A stretch of 30,532 nt of DNA from positions 1 to 30,532 of the forward strand of contig DLKL01000028.1 in NCBI GenBank assembly GCA_002476495.1. The letters are read 5' to 3'. Under the pieces are notes generated by a model. It worked only from the letters and a program-made list of their open reading frames with translations, made no database searches and was not told the DNA's origin. Numbering within the stretch: the stretch's first letter is position 1; the number at the start of each line of letters is the position of its first letter. Of this stretch, positions 16,283-25,170 are shown piece by piece. This DNA is from Lachnospiraceae bacterium UBA7589 (GTDB lineage Bacteria; Bacillota; Clostridia; Lachnospirales; Lachnospiraceae). The position numbers were made by a program, and so were the translations under genes.

Positions 16283-16645
16283 ATGGCTAATATTTTAATT
16301 GTAGATGATTCCAGAACATCTAGGAGAATTTTGAGGGGTATTTTGGAAGGAGATGGTCATATCGTTGTGGCCGAGGCAGTAGACGGTCAGGACGGATATG
16401 ATAAATATGTGGAGTTTAAGCCTGACCTGGTAACCATGGATATTACCATGCCGGTGCTGTCAGGAGTAGAATCATTGAAAAAGATTAAGACAGATTATCC
16501 GGACGCAAAGGTAATTATGGTTTCGGCGGCGGGACAGCAGCATAACATGCTGGAGGCAGTACAGAATGGTGCTGCGGAATTTATTGCCAAGCCCTTTGAC
16601 GTTGATGAGATAAAGAGAATAATTAATAATATTCTGGGAGCATAA
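16283..16645 (+). CDS. CheY-like single-domain response regulator
   Basis: The 120-residue protein is a stand-alone receiver domain. It has the acidic pair D8/D9, the phosphoacceptor D53 (LVTMDITMP), the switch serine S81 (MVSAAGQ) and K103 (AKPF). The AGQ following S81 is typical of CheY-like proteins of Clostridia chemotaxis. GGAGG is 14 bases before ATG, a long spacing. It follows the CheX-like gene by 22 bases and a terminator follows, so the two form a bicistron in which the neighbour is the natural candidate phosphatase. No kinase gene is in the window. Confidence 0.92.
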   Translation: MANILIVDDSRTSRRILRGILEGDGHIVVAEAVDGQDGYDKYVEFKPDLVTMDITMPVLSGVESLKKIKTDYPDAKVIMVSAAGQQHNMLEAVQNGAAEFIAKPFDVDEIKRIINNILGA

Positions 16646-16657
16646 TTTAAGATGGAG

Positions 16658-16681
16658 AGGCACTCTGAAGGGGTGCCTTTT
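16658..16681 (+). terminator. Rho-independent terminator after the CheY gene
   Basis: AGGCAC pairs with GTGCCT, extended by a U-G and a C-G pair to an 8-bp stem with a 5-base loop, then TTTT. Spans 16658-16681. Confidence 0.7.
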
Positions 16682-16716
16682 ACTGTGATATTATATAGAT
16701 TCGGGAGAATAAAAGA

Positions 16717-17655
16717 ATGATTGAAACGGTTGTTTCTGTTGACCTTATGGTGGAAGAGGAGCTAAAGGTAAAAAAGAACAGACTGGCTCCGGATTTTCTG
16801 GATGGCAGTGAAAAGAGAATATGTATCCTGTCAGGGCTTTATGGAGATGAGCTTCAGGGACAGTATATTTGTTATGAGGTAATAAGGAGAATTAAACTTT
16901 CCTATGAAAATCTTAAGGGCATAGTGGATGTATATCCAAGTGTAAATCCAATGGGGCTGGACTCGAAAATGAGGGAAATTCCGGGCTCCGGAATGGATAT
17001 GAATGTTATATTTCCGGGCTCTAAATCGGGAGCATTGGGGGAATATACCGCATCCTGTGTCTTTAATGATATTATGGGAGCTGAGGTTTGCATAGATATT
17101 CATGCAAGCAATCTATATATACATGAAATTCCTCAGGTAAGGATAAATAATTATAAGGTGGAAGAGCTTATTTCTATAGCAGAATGCCTTAATACTGATA
17201 TGATATGGGTTCATCCAAGTACTTCTGTGTTAAACGGAAGTCTTGCCTATTCCCTGAATGAGATTGGTGTTAAGAGTATGGTTATTGAATCCGGTTCAGC
17301 CTACAGGATAAACCAGGATTACTGTAACAAGATAGTAGATGGTCTTTTTTCACTTATGAGATACCTTGGAATCTGGGATGGAGAGGTTGTAAAGCCTTCA
17401 AAAGCCAATATTATACATGATGATGATATTACATATGTAAACGCGGAAAGCAGTGGTATATTTATACCTAAGGTAAGTGTTTATGATAAGGTTGCGGCAG
17501 GCAATGAGCTTGGAACAATAGTGGATGTAATAACAGGCTCTGTTGAAGAGGTGGTATATGCACCGGAAAATGGCATGATTTGTTCCATAAGGGAATATCC
17601 TGTCATTGAAGAAGGCTCACTTATTGCCAGAATAGTAGGTGATCACTATGAATAA
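16717..17655 (+). CDS. Aspartoacylase/succinylglutamate desuccinylase-fold protein, paralogue A
   Basis: The 312-residue protein follows the AspA/AstE (M14-like) layout: a zinc-hydrolase domain to about 215 and a C-terminal beta domain with a biotinyl-like fold (GIFIPKVSVYDKVAAG). The usual zinc motif GxHGxE reads GLYGDE, with Tyr42 in place of the first zinc histidine and E45 retained. The second zinc histidine is present in DIH (H129), and the catalytic glutamate in VIESG (E191) is kept. The substrate-binding NRxFPG reads NVIFPG (N96, V97). Tyr42 is encoded by TAT at 16840, one transition from His. So this is either an altered enzyme or a non-catalytic relative. GGGAG precedes the ATG. It overlaps paralogue B by 8 bases. 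Substrate unknown. Confidence 0.75.
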   Translation: MIETVVSVDLMVEEELKVKKNRLAPDFLDGSEKRICILSGLYGDELQGQYICYEVIRRIKLSYENLKGIVDVYPSVNPMGLDSKMREIPGSGMDMNVIFPGSKSGALGEYTASCVFNDIMGAEVCIDIHASNLYIHEIPQVRINNYKVEELISIAECLNTDMIWVHPSTSVLNGSLAYSLNEIGVKSMVIESGSAYRINQDYCNKIVDGLFSLMRYLGIWDGEVVKPSKANIIHDDDITYVNAESSGIFIPKVSVYDKVAAGNELGTIVDVITGSVEEVVYAPENGMICSIREYPVIEEGSLIARIVGDHYE

Positions 17656-18583
17656 AAATATTATATTTTCTATGAAAACTGCCTTTAGAGGGGAATATAC
17701 AATACATGGTTATTCTTACGGAAAAGGAGAAAAGTCAGCCTGTATAGTAGGAGCGATGAGGGGAAATGAATATCAGCAGCTCTATATATGCTCTTTGCTT
17801 GCCCGTAAGCTGTCAGAGATAGAATCCCAGGGGGATATAGTTTCAGGTAAGGAGATTCTGCTTATTCCCACTCTTAATTACAGCTCTATGAATGCAAAAA
17901 AAACAAAATGGATATCTGATGATTCTGATATTAACAGGGCATTTCCCGGTAATCACAAGGGGCCCGCAACCAGCAGGATTGCAGCCACAATTTTTGATTT
18001 GGTTGATAAATATGCCTATGGAATACAGTTTCCAAGCTTCTATCTCTCAGGAGAGTCAATACCTCATGTCAGAATGATGGAGACAGGAAAAGAGAGTGCC
18101 AGTCTTGCTAATCTTTTTGGTATGCCATATGTACTTACCGGTATGAACAGGGCATTTGATCAGGTTACCTTGAATTATAATTGGCAAATCGGGGGAACAC
18201 AGGCATTTTCCCTCTATTCATCAACAACAGAACGGATTGATGATGACAGTGCAAAAATGACTGTTGCTTCGGTATTGCGTTTTTTGACAAGAATGGGTAT
18301 TATTAGATACGAAAGTCATGGCGGATATATATCAACTGTTTTGAAGGAGCAGGAATTAGTTTCTGTACGGGCTGACGAAGCCGGCTTTTTCAGGAAGATA
18401 GTCGGCATTAATCAGGAAGTACACAGAGGACAGGTTCTGGCAGAGATTGTTAATCCTATGGATGGTAACATTAAGACACAGATAATAGCACCTACTGATG
18501 GAATAACATTTTTTGCACAGGATTCGCCTACTGTATTTCAGAATGTAGTAGCATATAAAATAATAAGGCGTATGCACAAATAA
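17648..18583 (+). CDS. Aspartoacylase/succinylglutamate desuccinylase-fold protein, paralogue B (probable pseudoenzyme)
   Basis: The 311-residue protein has the same two-part layout as its neighbour. The motifs have decayed differently: the zinc motif reads GAMRGNE (R38 for the histidine, E41 kept), the NRxFPG motif is intact (DINRAFPG, N96/R97), the DxH motif is missing (GIQFPS in that place), and the region of the catalytic glutamate reads SLYSST. A zinc hydrolase with neither histidine should not work alone. The start is ATG 17648, inside the end of paralogue A, with AGGTGA 5 bases upstream; a GTG at 17639 lacks a ribosome site. Overlap implies coupled translation, roughly equal amounts and possibly a heteromer. 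Confidence 0.7.
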   Translation: MNKNIIFSMKTAFRGEYTIHGYSYGKGEKSACIVGAMRGNEYQQLYICSLLARKLSEIESQGDIVSGKEILLIPTLNYSSMNAKKTKWISDDSDINRAFPGNHKGPATSRIAATIFDLVDKYAYGIQFPSFYLSGESIPHVRMMETGKESASLANLFGMPYVLTGMNRAFDQVTLNYNWQIGGTQAFSLYSSTTERIDDDSAKMTVASVLRFLTRMGIIRYESHGGYISTVLKEQELVSVRADEAGFFRKIVGINQEVHRGQVLAEIVNPMDGNIKTQIIAPTDGITFFAQDSPTVFQNVVAYKIIRRMHK

Positions 18584-18634
18584 GTAATTGTTTATAAGGA
18601 TTCAATAATATACATTTGCCAAGGAGGATAAAAC

Positions 18635-21600
18635 ATGAGCAAGGTTAGGAGAATCTATGTTGAAAAAAAGGATGCCTATGCAGTTAGGGCAAAAGATCTT
18701 AAGCAGCAGATAAAGGATTATCTGGGCATTAAAGCCGATGAGGTAAGAGAGCTCGTCAGATATGATATTGAGGGCGTCTCAGATGAGACCTATAGAAAGG
18801 CAAAAGTTACTGTTTTTTCAGAGCCCCCTATTGATGTGGTTTATGAAGAGAGCTTTCCTGTTAAGGAAAATGAGACTTTTTTTTCCATGGAGTATCTTCC
18901 TGGACAGTTTGACCAGAGAGCAGATTCTGCCCAGCAGTGTGTCAAGCTGCTTAATGAGAATGAAGATCCTGTTATTAAATCAGCCACAACATATGTAATT
19001 GCAGGAAATATAAGAGAAGAACAGCTTGAAGCGATAAAGGAATATGTTGTCAATCCTGTTGATTCTAGAATAACCGATGAAGCCAAGCCGGATACTCTTA
19101 TAACTGAATTTGAAGAGCCAAAGGATGTAATTATATTTGATGGCTTTAAGGATATGAAGGAGGGAGAGCTTAAGAATCTGTTTGATTCTTTGGGTCTGGC
19201 TATGACCTTTAAGGATTTTCTCCATATACAGAACTATTTTAAGAATGAAGAAAACAGAGACCCTTCGATGACAGAAATCAGGGTGCTTGACACATATTGG
19301 TCAGATCATTGCCGTCATACTACATTTTCCACAGAGCTTACCAATGTATCCTTTGACGAAGGATATTACAGCAGCATGATTTCAGATACATATAACAAAT
19401 ATTTGGATGCAACAAAGGTTATATATAAAGATAGAAATGACAAATTTGTATGCCTTATGGATATTGCCCTTATGGCTATGAAGGAGCTTAGGGCGGCCGG
19501 AAAGCTGGAGGATATGGAGGTTTCAGACGAGATAAATGCCTGTTCCATAGTTGTTCCTGTTGAGATTGACAATAAAACAGAGGAATGGCTTATCAGCTTC
19601 AAAAATGAGACTCATAACCATCCTACAGAGATAGAGCCGTTTGGTGGAGCGGCAACCTGCCTTGGAGGTGCCATAAGAGATCCGCTTTCGGGAAGAGCCT
19701 ATGTATATCAGGCTATGCGTGTCACAGGTGCGGCAGATCCTACTGTGTCATTGAAGGATACTTTGAAGGGCAAGCTTCCACAAAGAAAAATAGTTAAAGT
19801 AGCTGCAGCCGGCTACAGTTCCTATGGAAATCAGATAGGCCTGGCAACAGGACATGTAAGCGAGATTTATCATCCTGACTATGTGGCAAAAAGGATGGAA
19901 ATCGGTGCAGTGATGGGTGCTGCTCCAAGGCGTGCCGTAAAGAGACTTAATTCTGATCCGGGAGATATAATCATTCTTCTTGGAGGACGTACAGGACGTG
20001 ATGGTTGTGGCGGAGCTACCGGCTCATCAAAGGCTCATACAGAAAATTCTATTGAAACCTGTGGTGCTGAGGTTCAAAAGGGTAATCCTCCAACAGAAAG
20101 AAAAATCCAGAGACTCTTCAGAAGAGAAGAGGTGGCATCTCTAATAAAGAAGTGTAATGATTTTGGTGCCGGCGGAGTATCGGTAGCAATCGGTGAGCTG
20201 GCTGATGGGCTGAGGATAGATCTGGATAAGGTTCCAAAGAAATATGCCGGACTGGATGGAACTGAACTGGCTATATCCGAATCACAGGAGAGAATGGCTA
20301 TTGTCATTGACCCTAAGGATGTTGATACAATGATGAGATATGCAAAAGAGGAAAATCTTGAGGCTGTTTGTGTGGCTTATGTTACCAAGGAGCCAAGACT
20401 TATCCTGAGCTGGAGAGGTAAAGAAATAGTTAATCTTTCCCGGGCATTCCTTGATACAAACGGAGCTCATCAGGAAACAGCGGTTAAGGTTGAAATGCCG
20501 GATGAGAAAAAACCTTATTTTAAAAATATTAAAGATATAAAGAATGTTAAAGCATTATGGCTTGATACCCTTTCTGACTTGAATGTCTGTTCCCAGAAGG
20601 GACTTGTTGAAATGTTTGACTCTTCCATAGGTGCAGGCTCGGTAACAATGCCATATGGTGGAAAATATCAGATGTCTCCAACACAGACAATGATAGCAAA
20701 GCTTCCGGTACTGAAAGGAAAGACCAATACCGTAACCATGATGAGCTATGGACTGGATCCATATCTTTCATCCTGGAGTCCTTATCACGGCGCGATATAT
20801 GCGGTTCTTCATTCGGTTGCAAAAATAGCTGCTTCAGGAGGAGATGTAAGCAAAATAAGACTTACCTTCCAGGAATACTTTGAAAGGCTTGGAACTGATC
20901 CATACAGATGGGGCAAGCCTCTTGCTGCTTTGCTTGGAGCCTATGATGTACAGATGGGACTTTCGTTGCCATCTATAGGCGGTAAGGATTCTATGTCAGG
21001 CTCCTTTAACGATATAGATGTTCCTCCGACATTATGCTCATTTGCAGTTGATGTAGCTGATTATATGGATGTAGTTACTACAGAGCTTAAGGAGCCGGGA
21101 AATATTCTCCTTAAGATAGATATTAAAAAGGATAAATATGATAAGCCTATATATGAGGATGTGCTTAACACATACGCATTATTGCTGAAGGATGTAAAAG
21201 CAGGGAAAATAGAATCCGCATATGCTGTGGGATTTGGCGGAATAATTGAGGCTGTAAGCAAAATGGCTTTCGGTAACAGACTTGGAGTAGATATACTTGA
21301 TGGAGTTTCCGAAGATGAGCTGACTGCAAGAGATTATGGTTCAATAATAATTGAAGTTACAAGAGATAATATGAATTCTATTATGGTTCCTTGCAGGCAT
21401 ATTGGCAATGTAACAGACAGACCATTCTTTACCTACAAGGATAATATGATTTCCATGGATGAGGCTGTTGAAGCGTGGACTTGTACACTTGAAAAGGTAT
21501 TTCCTACAACCTCAGGTGTCGAGAATACTGAAATAAATACCGGACTGTATGATGGAAAAACTATTTTGGTAGCGAAAAATAAGGTGGCAACGCCTAAGGT

Positions 21601-22387
21601 ATTTATTCCCGTATTCCCTGGTACAAACTGTGAATATGATTCACAAAAAGCCTTTGAAAATGCCGGAGCCCAGGTTAATACAATAGTATTCAAAAACCAG
21701 AATGCCCAGGATATAAGAGATTCTGTTGAAGAATTTTCCAAGGCAATAAGGGAAAGCCAGATTATTATGTTCCCGGGTGGATTTTCAGCCGGTGATGAAC
21801 CGGATGGTTCGGGCAAATTCATAGCAACAGCCTTTAGAAATGCAAAAATTTCGGAAGAGGTCATGAAGCTTTTAAATGAGAGAGACGGATTAGCCCTTGG
21901 CATATGTAATGGTTTCCAGGCACTTATTAAGCTTGGACTGGTTCCTTATGGCGATATAAGACCACAAACAGAGGATTCTCCAACTCTTGCCATGAACAGT
22001 ATAGGAAGACATCAATCCAAGATGGTATATACAAAGGTAGTATCAAATAAGAGTCCATGGCTTAAGAAGGCCAGTCTGGGAGGAGTTTATACAGTTCCAA
22101 TATCACATGGCGAAGGAAGGTTTGTAGCAGGAAAGGAGTGGATTGATAAGCTCTTTGCCAATGGACAGGTTGCAACCCAGTATGTAGATATGGACGGAAA
22201 TCCTACCATGGATGAATATTACAATGTCAATGGCTCATATTGTGCAATAGAAGGCATAACAAGTCCTGACGGAAGAATTTTAGGTAAAATGGCCCATTCG
22301 GAACGTAAGGGGGCAGCAGTGGCTGTTAATATTTATGGAGAGCAGGATCAGAAAATATTTGAATCGGGAGTTGAGTATTTCAAATAA
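18635..22387 (+). CDS. purL: Phosphoribosylformylglycinamidine synthase, single-chain
   Basis: The 1250-residue enzyme converts FGAR, glutamine and ATP to FGAM in purine synthesis. The N-terminal part and two AIR-synthase-like ATP-binding units are followed by a glutamine amidotransferase domain (about 990-1250). Visible motifs include SDHCRHTTF (about 228-236), FKNETHNHPTEIEPFGGAATCLGG, GGRTGRDGCGGATGSSK, PSIGGKDSMSG, FPGTNCEYD, the nucleophile elbow GICNGFQAL and the triad histidine in SHGEGRF. This is the long clostridial clade of PurL and not the three-gene PurL/PurQ/PurS system. AAGGAGG precedes the ATG. The other pur genes are elsewhere; I recognised no guanine or PRPP riboswitch in the short upstream gap. 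Confidence 0.97.
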   Translation: MSKVRRIYVEKKDAYAVRAKDLKQQIKDYLGIKADEVRELVRYDIEGVSDETYRKAKVTVFSEPPIDVVYEESFPVKENETFFSMEYLPGQFDQRADSAQQCVKLLNENEDPVIKSATTYVIAGNIREEQLEAIKEYVVNPVDSRITDEAKPDTLITEFEEPKDVIIFDGFKDMKEGELKNLFDSLGLAMTFKDFLHIQNYFKNEENRDPSMTEIRVLDTYWSDHCRHTTFSTELTNVSFDEGYYSSMISDTYNKYLDATKVIYKDRNDKFVCLMDIALMAMKELRAAGKLEDMEVSDEINACSIVVPVEIDNKTEEWLISFKNETHNHPTEIEPFGGAATCLGGAIRDPLSGRAYVYQAMRVTGAADPTVSLKDTLKGKLPQRKIVKVAAAGYSSYGNQIGLATGHVSEIYHPDYVAKRMEIGAVMGAAPRRAVKRLNSDPGDIIILLGGRTGRDGCGGATGSSKAHTENSIETCGAEVQKGNPPTERKIQRLFRREEVASLIKKCNDFGAGGVSVAIGELADGLRIDLDKVPKKYAGLDGTELAISESQERMAIVIDPKDVDTMMRYAKEENLEAVCVAYVTKEPRLILSWRGKEIVNLSRAFLDTNGAHQETAVKVEMPDEKKPYFKNIKDIKNVKALWLDTLSDLNVCSQKGLVEMFDSSIGAGSVTMPYGGKYQMSPTQTMIAKLPVLKGKTNTVTMMSYGLDPYLSSWSPYHGAIYAVLHSVAKIAASGGDVSKIRLTFQEYFERLGTDPYRWGKPLAALLGAYDVQMGLSLPSIGGKDSMSGSFNDIDVPPTLCSFAVDVADYMDVVTTELKEPGNILLKIDIKKDKYDKPIYEDVLNTYALLLKDVKAGKIESAYAVGFGGIIEAVSKMAFGNRLGVDILDGVSEDELTARDYGSIIIEVTRDNMNSIMVPCRHIGNVTDRPFFTYKDNMISMDEAVEAWTCTLEKVFPTTSGVENTEINTGLYDGKTILVAKNKVATPKVFIPVFPGTNCEYDSQKAFENAGAQVNTIVFKNQNAQDIRDSVEEFSKAIRESQIIMFPGGFSAGDEPDGSGKFIATAFRNAKISEEVMKLLNERDGLALGICNGFQALIKLGLVPYGDIRPQTEDSPTLAMNSIGRHQSKMVYTKVVSNKSPWLKKASLGGVYTVPISHGEGRFVAGKEWIDKLFANGQVATQYVDMDGNPTMDEYYNVNGSYCAIEGITSPDGRILGKMAHSERKGAAVAVNIYGEQDQKIFESGVEYFK

Positions 22388-22458
22388 AGCATAATCCGTT
22401 AGGGCTTGTATCTTCAGACATTCATGAATATAATATAAATTCTATCAATAACACTTTT

Positions 22459-22484
22459 CGGGACGGCTTTTGCCGTCTCGTTTT
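22459..22484 (+). terminator. Rho-independent terminator after purL
   Basis: CGGGACGGC pairs with GCCGTCTCG (one G-U pair) around a TTTT loop and is followed by TTTTATT. The rest of 22388-22633 is AT-rich and holds nothing else I can support beyond a lone TATAAT at 22599-22604. Confidence 0.85.
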
Positions 22485-22633
22485 ATTAATAAATGCTTTA
22501 GTGATACTATATTGAATAGGAAATTAAAGAACTGCAGATATTCGAGAAAAAAAGCTTAGTGATTAAAATAAAATGTAGTAGAATATGGAGTTTTATAGTA
22601 TAATATGCAATATATAAATATACAGGTGAAAAA

Positions 22634-23116
22634 ATGAAGAAGAATACAGAAAAAACTAATGTAATGCGGATTTTAGACCAGCATAAAATTGAATATACAA
22701 GTTACAATTATGTTGACACTAAAGCTGTAAGTGGTGTGGAGGTTGCAAAGGCATTGGGAGAAGACGAAGCCTTAGCATATAAAACCCTGGTTACTGTAGG
22801 TCAGTCAAAAAAGCATTATGTTTTTATGATACCGGTTGCCAGAGAGCTGGATTTGAAGAAAGCTGCAAAGGTCACAGGAGAAAAAAGTATTGAGATGATA
22901 AAATCAAAGGAGCTTTTGCCACTTACAGGATATATTCATGGAGGATGCTCTCCTATTGGAATGAAAAAACAGTTTGATACCATACTTGATATATCTGCCA
23001 GGCAGCATGAAAAGATATTTTTCAGTGGTGGAAGAATAGGCTTTCAGGTGCAGACAGCACCGGGTAATCTGGAAAAGCTTATAGGATTAAGGTATGAGGA
23101 TGTAACTGTAGACTGA
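22634..23116 (+). CDS. ybaK: Cys-tRNA(Pro)/Cys-tRNA(Cys) deacylase, YbaK/EbsC family
   Basis: YbaK removes cysteine wrongly attached to tRNA-Pro, after ProRS release. The 160-residue protein has the family start (MRILDQHKIEYTSYNY), the catalytic lysine in YKTLV (K50), the MIPVARELDLKKAAK segment and the GGCSPIGMKKQF loop. AGGTGA lies before the ATG. A TATAAT at 22599-22604 may be its -10, but I see no matching -35. The EAL gene begins 28 bases downstream with no terminator, so they are likely co-transcribed. Confidence 0.93.
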   Translation: MKKNTEKTNVMRILDQHKIEYTSYNYVDTKAVSGVEVAKALGEDEALAYKTLVTVGQSKKHYVFMIPVARELDLKKAAKVTGEKSIEMIKSKELLPLTGYIHGGCSPIGMKKQFDTILDISARQHEKIFFSGGRIGFQVQTAPGNLEKLIGLRYEDVTVD

Positions 23117-23144
23117 GTATATTAATGGCGAGAGGAGATAAGAA

Positions 23145-25055
23145 TTGAATGTTAATGTACAGTGCTGTGGCCTTGTGCTGCTGCTTGTTATGTTATATTT
23201 TTATGAAAAACGCAGAAAGCTTGATTTGTATACCGAGATTGCATTCAGGCATTTGTTTTATACTATAACAATTAATATTTCTCTTGATATTTTGTCTATT
23301 GTTGCACTGGATTATCATGGACTTATTAAGGAGTGGATTGTGGAAATGGTATGTAAAACATACCTGGTAACCATAATTTTAACGGCTTTTATGGGTGTAT
23401 TCTATGTAATAACAGATATATACAAGAAAAATAAAACCTTCTATATAACTCTTTATGTTTATCTGGCATTGACAATACTAGGTATAGCTTTGGTTTATAT
23501 TCTGCCTGTTTACAAGCATTATGATGAACAGAATCCATACACCTACGGACCCGGAGTAATAGCTACATATGTAATATGTATTTTGCTGCTGTTATTTGTA
23601 GTAGCTGTGCTATGCATAAAAAAGAAAAACATGGACATAAGGAGATGGGAAGCTGTATGCATCTGGATGTTGCTGTGGATTGGAGCTGCAATAATACAGT
23701 TTATGTTTAATGAATTGCTGTTGGTTGGATTTGCAGGAACCATAGGAGTAATAATAATTTATCTTAAGCTTGAAAACCCTGAGATGAATTATGATAAAAG
23801 TACAGGCTTTTTCAGTCAGGATGCCTTCCTTGAATATACGGGACAGCTTTTGAAAAATGATACTGCATTTTCTGTACTGGATATTATATTTCCAAGTCCT
23901 TTAGGCTCTGATGAATTAGAATATGGTGAAGATGAGATAGGAAACGAGGTTATAGAGTTTTTTAATTCTCTGGGTGATTTGTTTCTCTTTGTTAAGGATG
24001 AAGATGAGATTTTGCTTGTTATTGATGAAAAACAGGATTATGAGGTATATATTAATCTTATCAGGAACCGTTTTACATATGGCTGGGGAATGGATGGAAA
24101 TATCTATATAACTCCGGAATACATATATATGCCAAGGGGGAATATTGCAAAAAATCATAAAAACCTGCAGCAGATATTGAGATATTCCAGAATGCATTGC
24201 AAGAGCGAGCTTGATGATGGAATGATTGTCATTTCCGATAAGGTTATAGAAAATATGTATCAGGAAAAGCGGATTAAATCCATGATCTTTGATGCCATAG
24301 AAAACGATAGGATAGAGGTATTTTATCAGCCCATATTTTCAATAAAGGAAAGTAAATTTACGTCGGCAGAGGCACTTGTCCGTATTATAACAGAGGATGG
24401 AAGAGTGATTTCTCCGGGTACCTTCATTGCCATTGCGGAAAAAAATGGTATAGTGATGAAAATCGGAGATATAGTATTTGAAAAGGTTTGCGCCTTTATC
24501 AGGGATAACGCACCTGCTCAGTATGGACTTGAATATATTGAGGTTAATCTCTCTGTTGTTCAATGTAATTATGAGCATCTGGGAGACAGCCTTATCAATA
24601 CCATGGAAAAATATGACGTAAAGCCTGGAAATATTAATTTTGAGATTACCGAATCCGTTTTTGAGAATAAGAGGGACATTATCTTATCTAATATCAGACA
24701 GTTGATTGATTACGGTGTAAGCTTTTCTCTGGATGATTTTGGAACAGGACAGTCAAATCTTAATTATATTGTTGATATGCCTGTTGAGATTGTAAAATTT
24801 GATAAAAACATGACAAATTCATATTTTGAAAATGGTAAAGCCAGATATGTTATGGATGCTGCAATGCATATGATTCAAGGCTTAAAGCTGAAGATAGTAT
24901 CAGAGGGCGTAGAAACTGAAAAACAGTTTGATACAATGAAGAATCTGGGTATAAATTATATTCAGGGATATTATTTTTCAAAACCTCTACCTGAAAATTA
25001 CTTTCTGGATTATCTGAAGGAACACAATCTTAAAAACAACAGTGTAAATGATTAA
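23145..25055 (+). CDS. Multi-pass membrane EAL phosphodiesterase with degenerate GGDEF domain
   Basis: The 636-residue protein has six or seven hydrophobic helices (within residues 8-208), a degenerate GGDEF-like domain (about 215-355, with DEDEI at 285-289 in place of GGDEF) and an EAL domain (about 375-628). EAL catalytic motifs are intact: AEALVRI (E409), VNLS, FEITES (E500), DDFGTG (D530/D531), KFDKN and SEGVE. It should hydrolyse c-di-GMP to pGpG and not make it; the GGDEF relic may sense GTP. The start is TTG 23145, preceded by GAGGAG at a 7-base distance; the first in-frame ATG is codon 16, within the first helix. It lies 28 bases after ybaK. Confidence 0.9.
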   Translation: MNVNVQCCGLVLLLVMLYFYEKRRKLDLYTEIAFRHLFYTITINISLDILSIVALDYHGLIKEWIVEMVCKTYLVTIILTAFMGVFYVITDIYKKNKTFYITLYVYLALTILGIALVYILPVYKHYDEQNPYTYGPGVIATYVICILLLLFVVAVLCIKKKNMDIRRWEAVCIWMLLWIGAAIIQFMFNELLLVGFAGTIGVIIIYLKLENPEMNYDKSTGFFSQDAFLEYTGQLLKNDTAFSVLDIIFPSPLGSDELEYGEDEIGNEVIEFFNSLGDLFLFVKDEDEILLVIDEKQDYEVYINLIRNRFTYGWGMDGNIYITPEYIYMPRGNIAKNHKNLQQILRYSRMHCKSELDDGMIVISDKVIENMYQEKRIKSMIFDAIENDRIEVFYQPIFSIKESKFTSAEALVRIITEDGRVISPGTFIAIAEKNGIVMKIGDIVFEKVCAFIRDNAPAQYGLEYIEVNLSVVQCNYEHLGDSLINTMEKYDVKPGNINFEITESVFENKRDIILSNIRQLIDYGVSFSLDDFGTGQSNLNYIVDMPVEIVKFDKNMTNSYFENGKARYVMDAAMHMIQGLKLKIVSEGVETEKQFDTMKNLGINYIQGYYFSKPLPENYFLDYLKEHNLKNNSVND

Positions 25056-25078
25056 AAATACTAATATAATAATTTTAC

Positions 25079-25106
25079 TTGACAAATTCATGTAATGAGT
25101 TAAAAT
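25079..25106 (+). promoter_or_regulatory. Promoter of the first tetR gene
   Basis: A perfect TTGACA (25079-25084), a 16-base spacer and TAAAAT (25101-25106). The -10 overlaps the left arm of the palindrome at 25102-25137, so a bound repressor would block polymerase. Confidence 0.7.
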
Positions 25107-25137
25107 ATAACAGTGTTATATAACACTGTTATATTTT
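25102..25137. promoter_or_regulatory. Perfect 36-bp palindromic operator
   Basis: Positions 25102-25119 are the exact reverse complement of 25120-25137. The core consists of two abutting units, ATAAC-N3-GTTAT at 25107-25119 and 25120-25132, each itself an inverted repeat. Placement between the -10 and the tetR start codon indicates TetR autorepression. A T run follows the right arm, so the same DNA could also act as a terminator for the upstream EAL transcript. Confidence 0.75.
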
Positions 25138-25170
25138 TTGAAAAAAGAAAATTAGGTGTGCAGGAGTGCC

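Noticed and set aside
18584..18634. A possible purine riboswitch or regulatory leader before purL.
   Set aside because: Only 51 bases are available and none of the conserved purine-riboswitch elements are seen; just a ribosome binding site.
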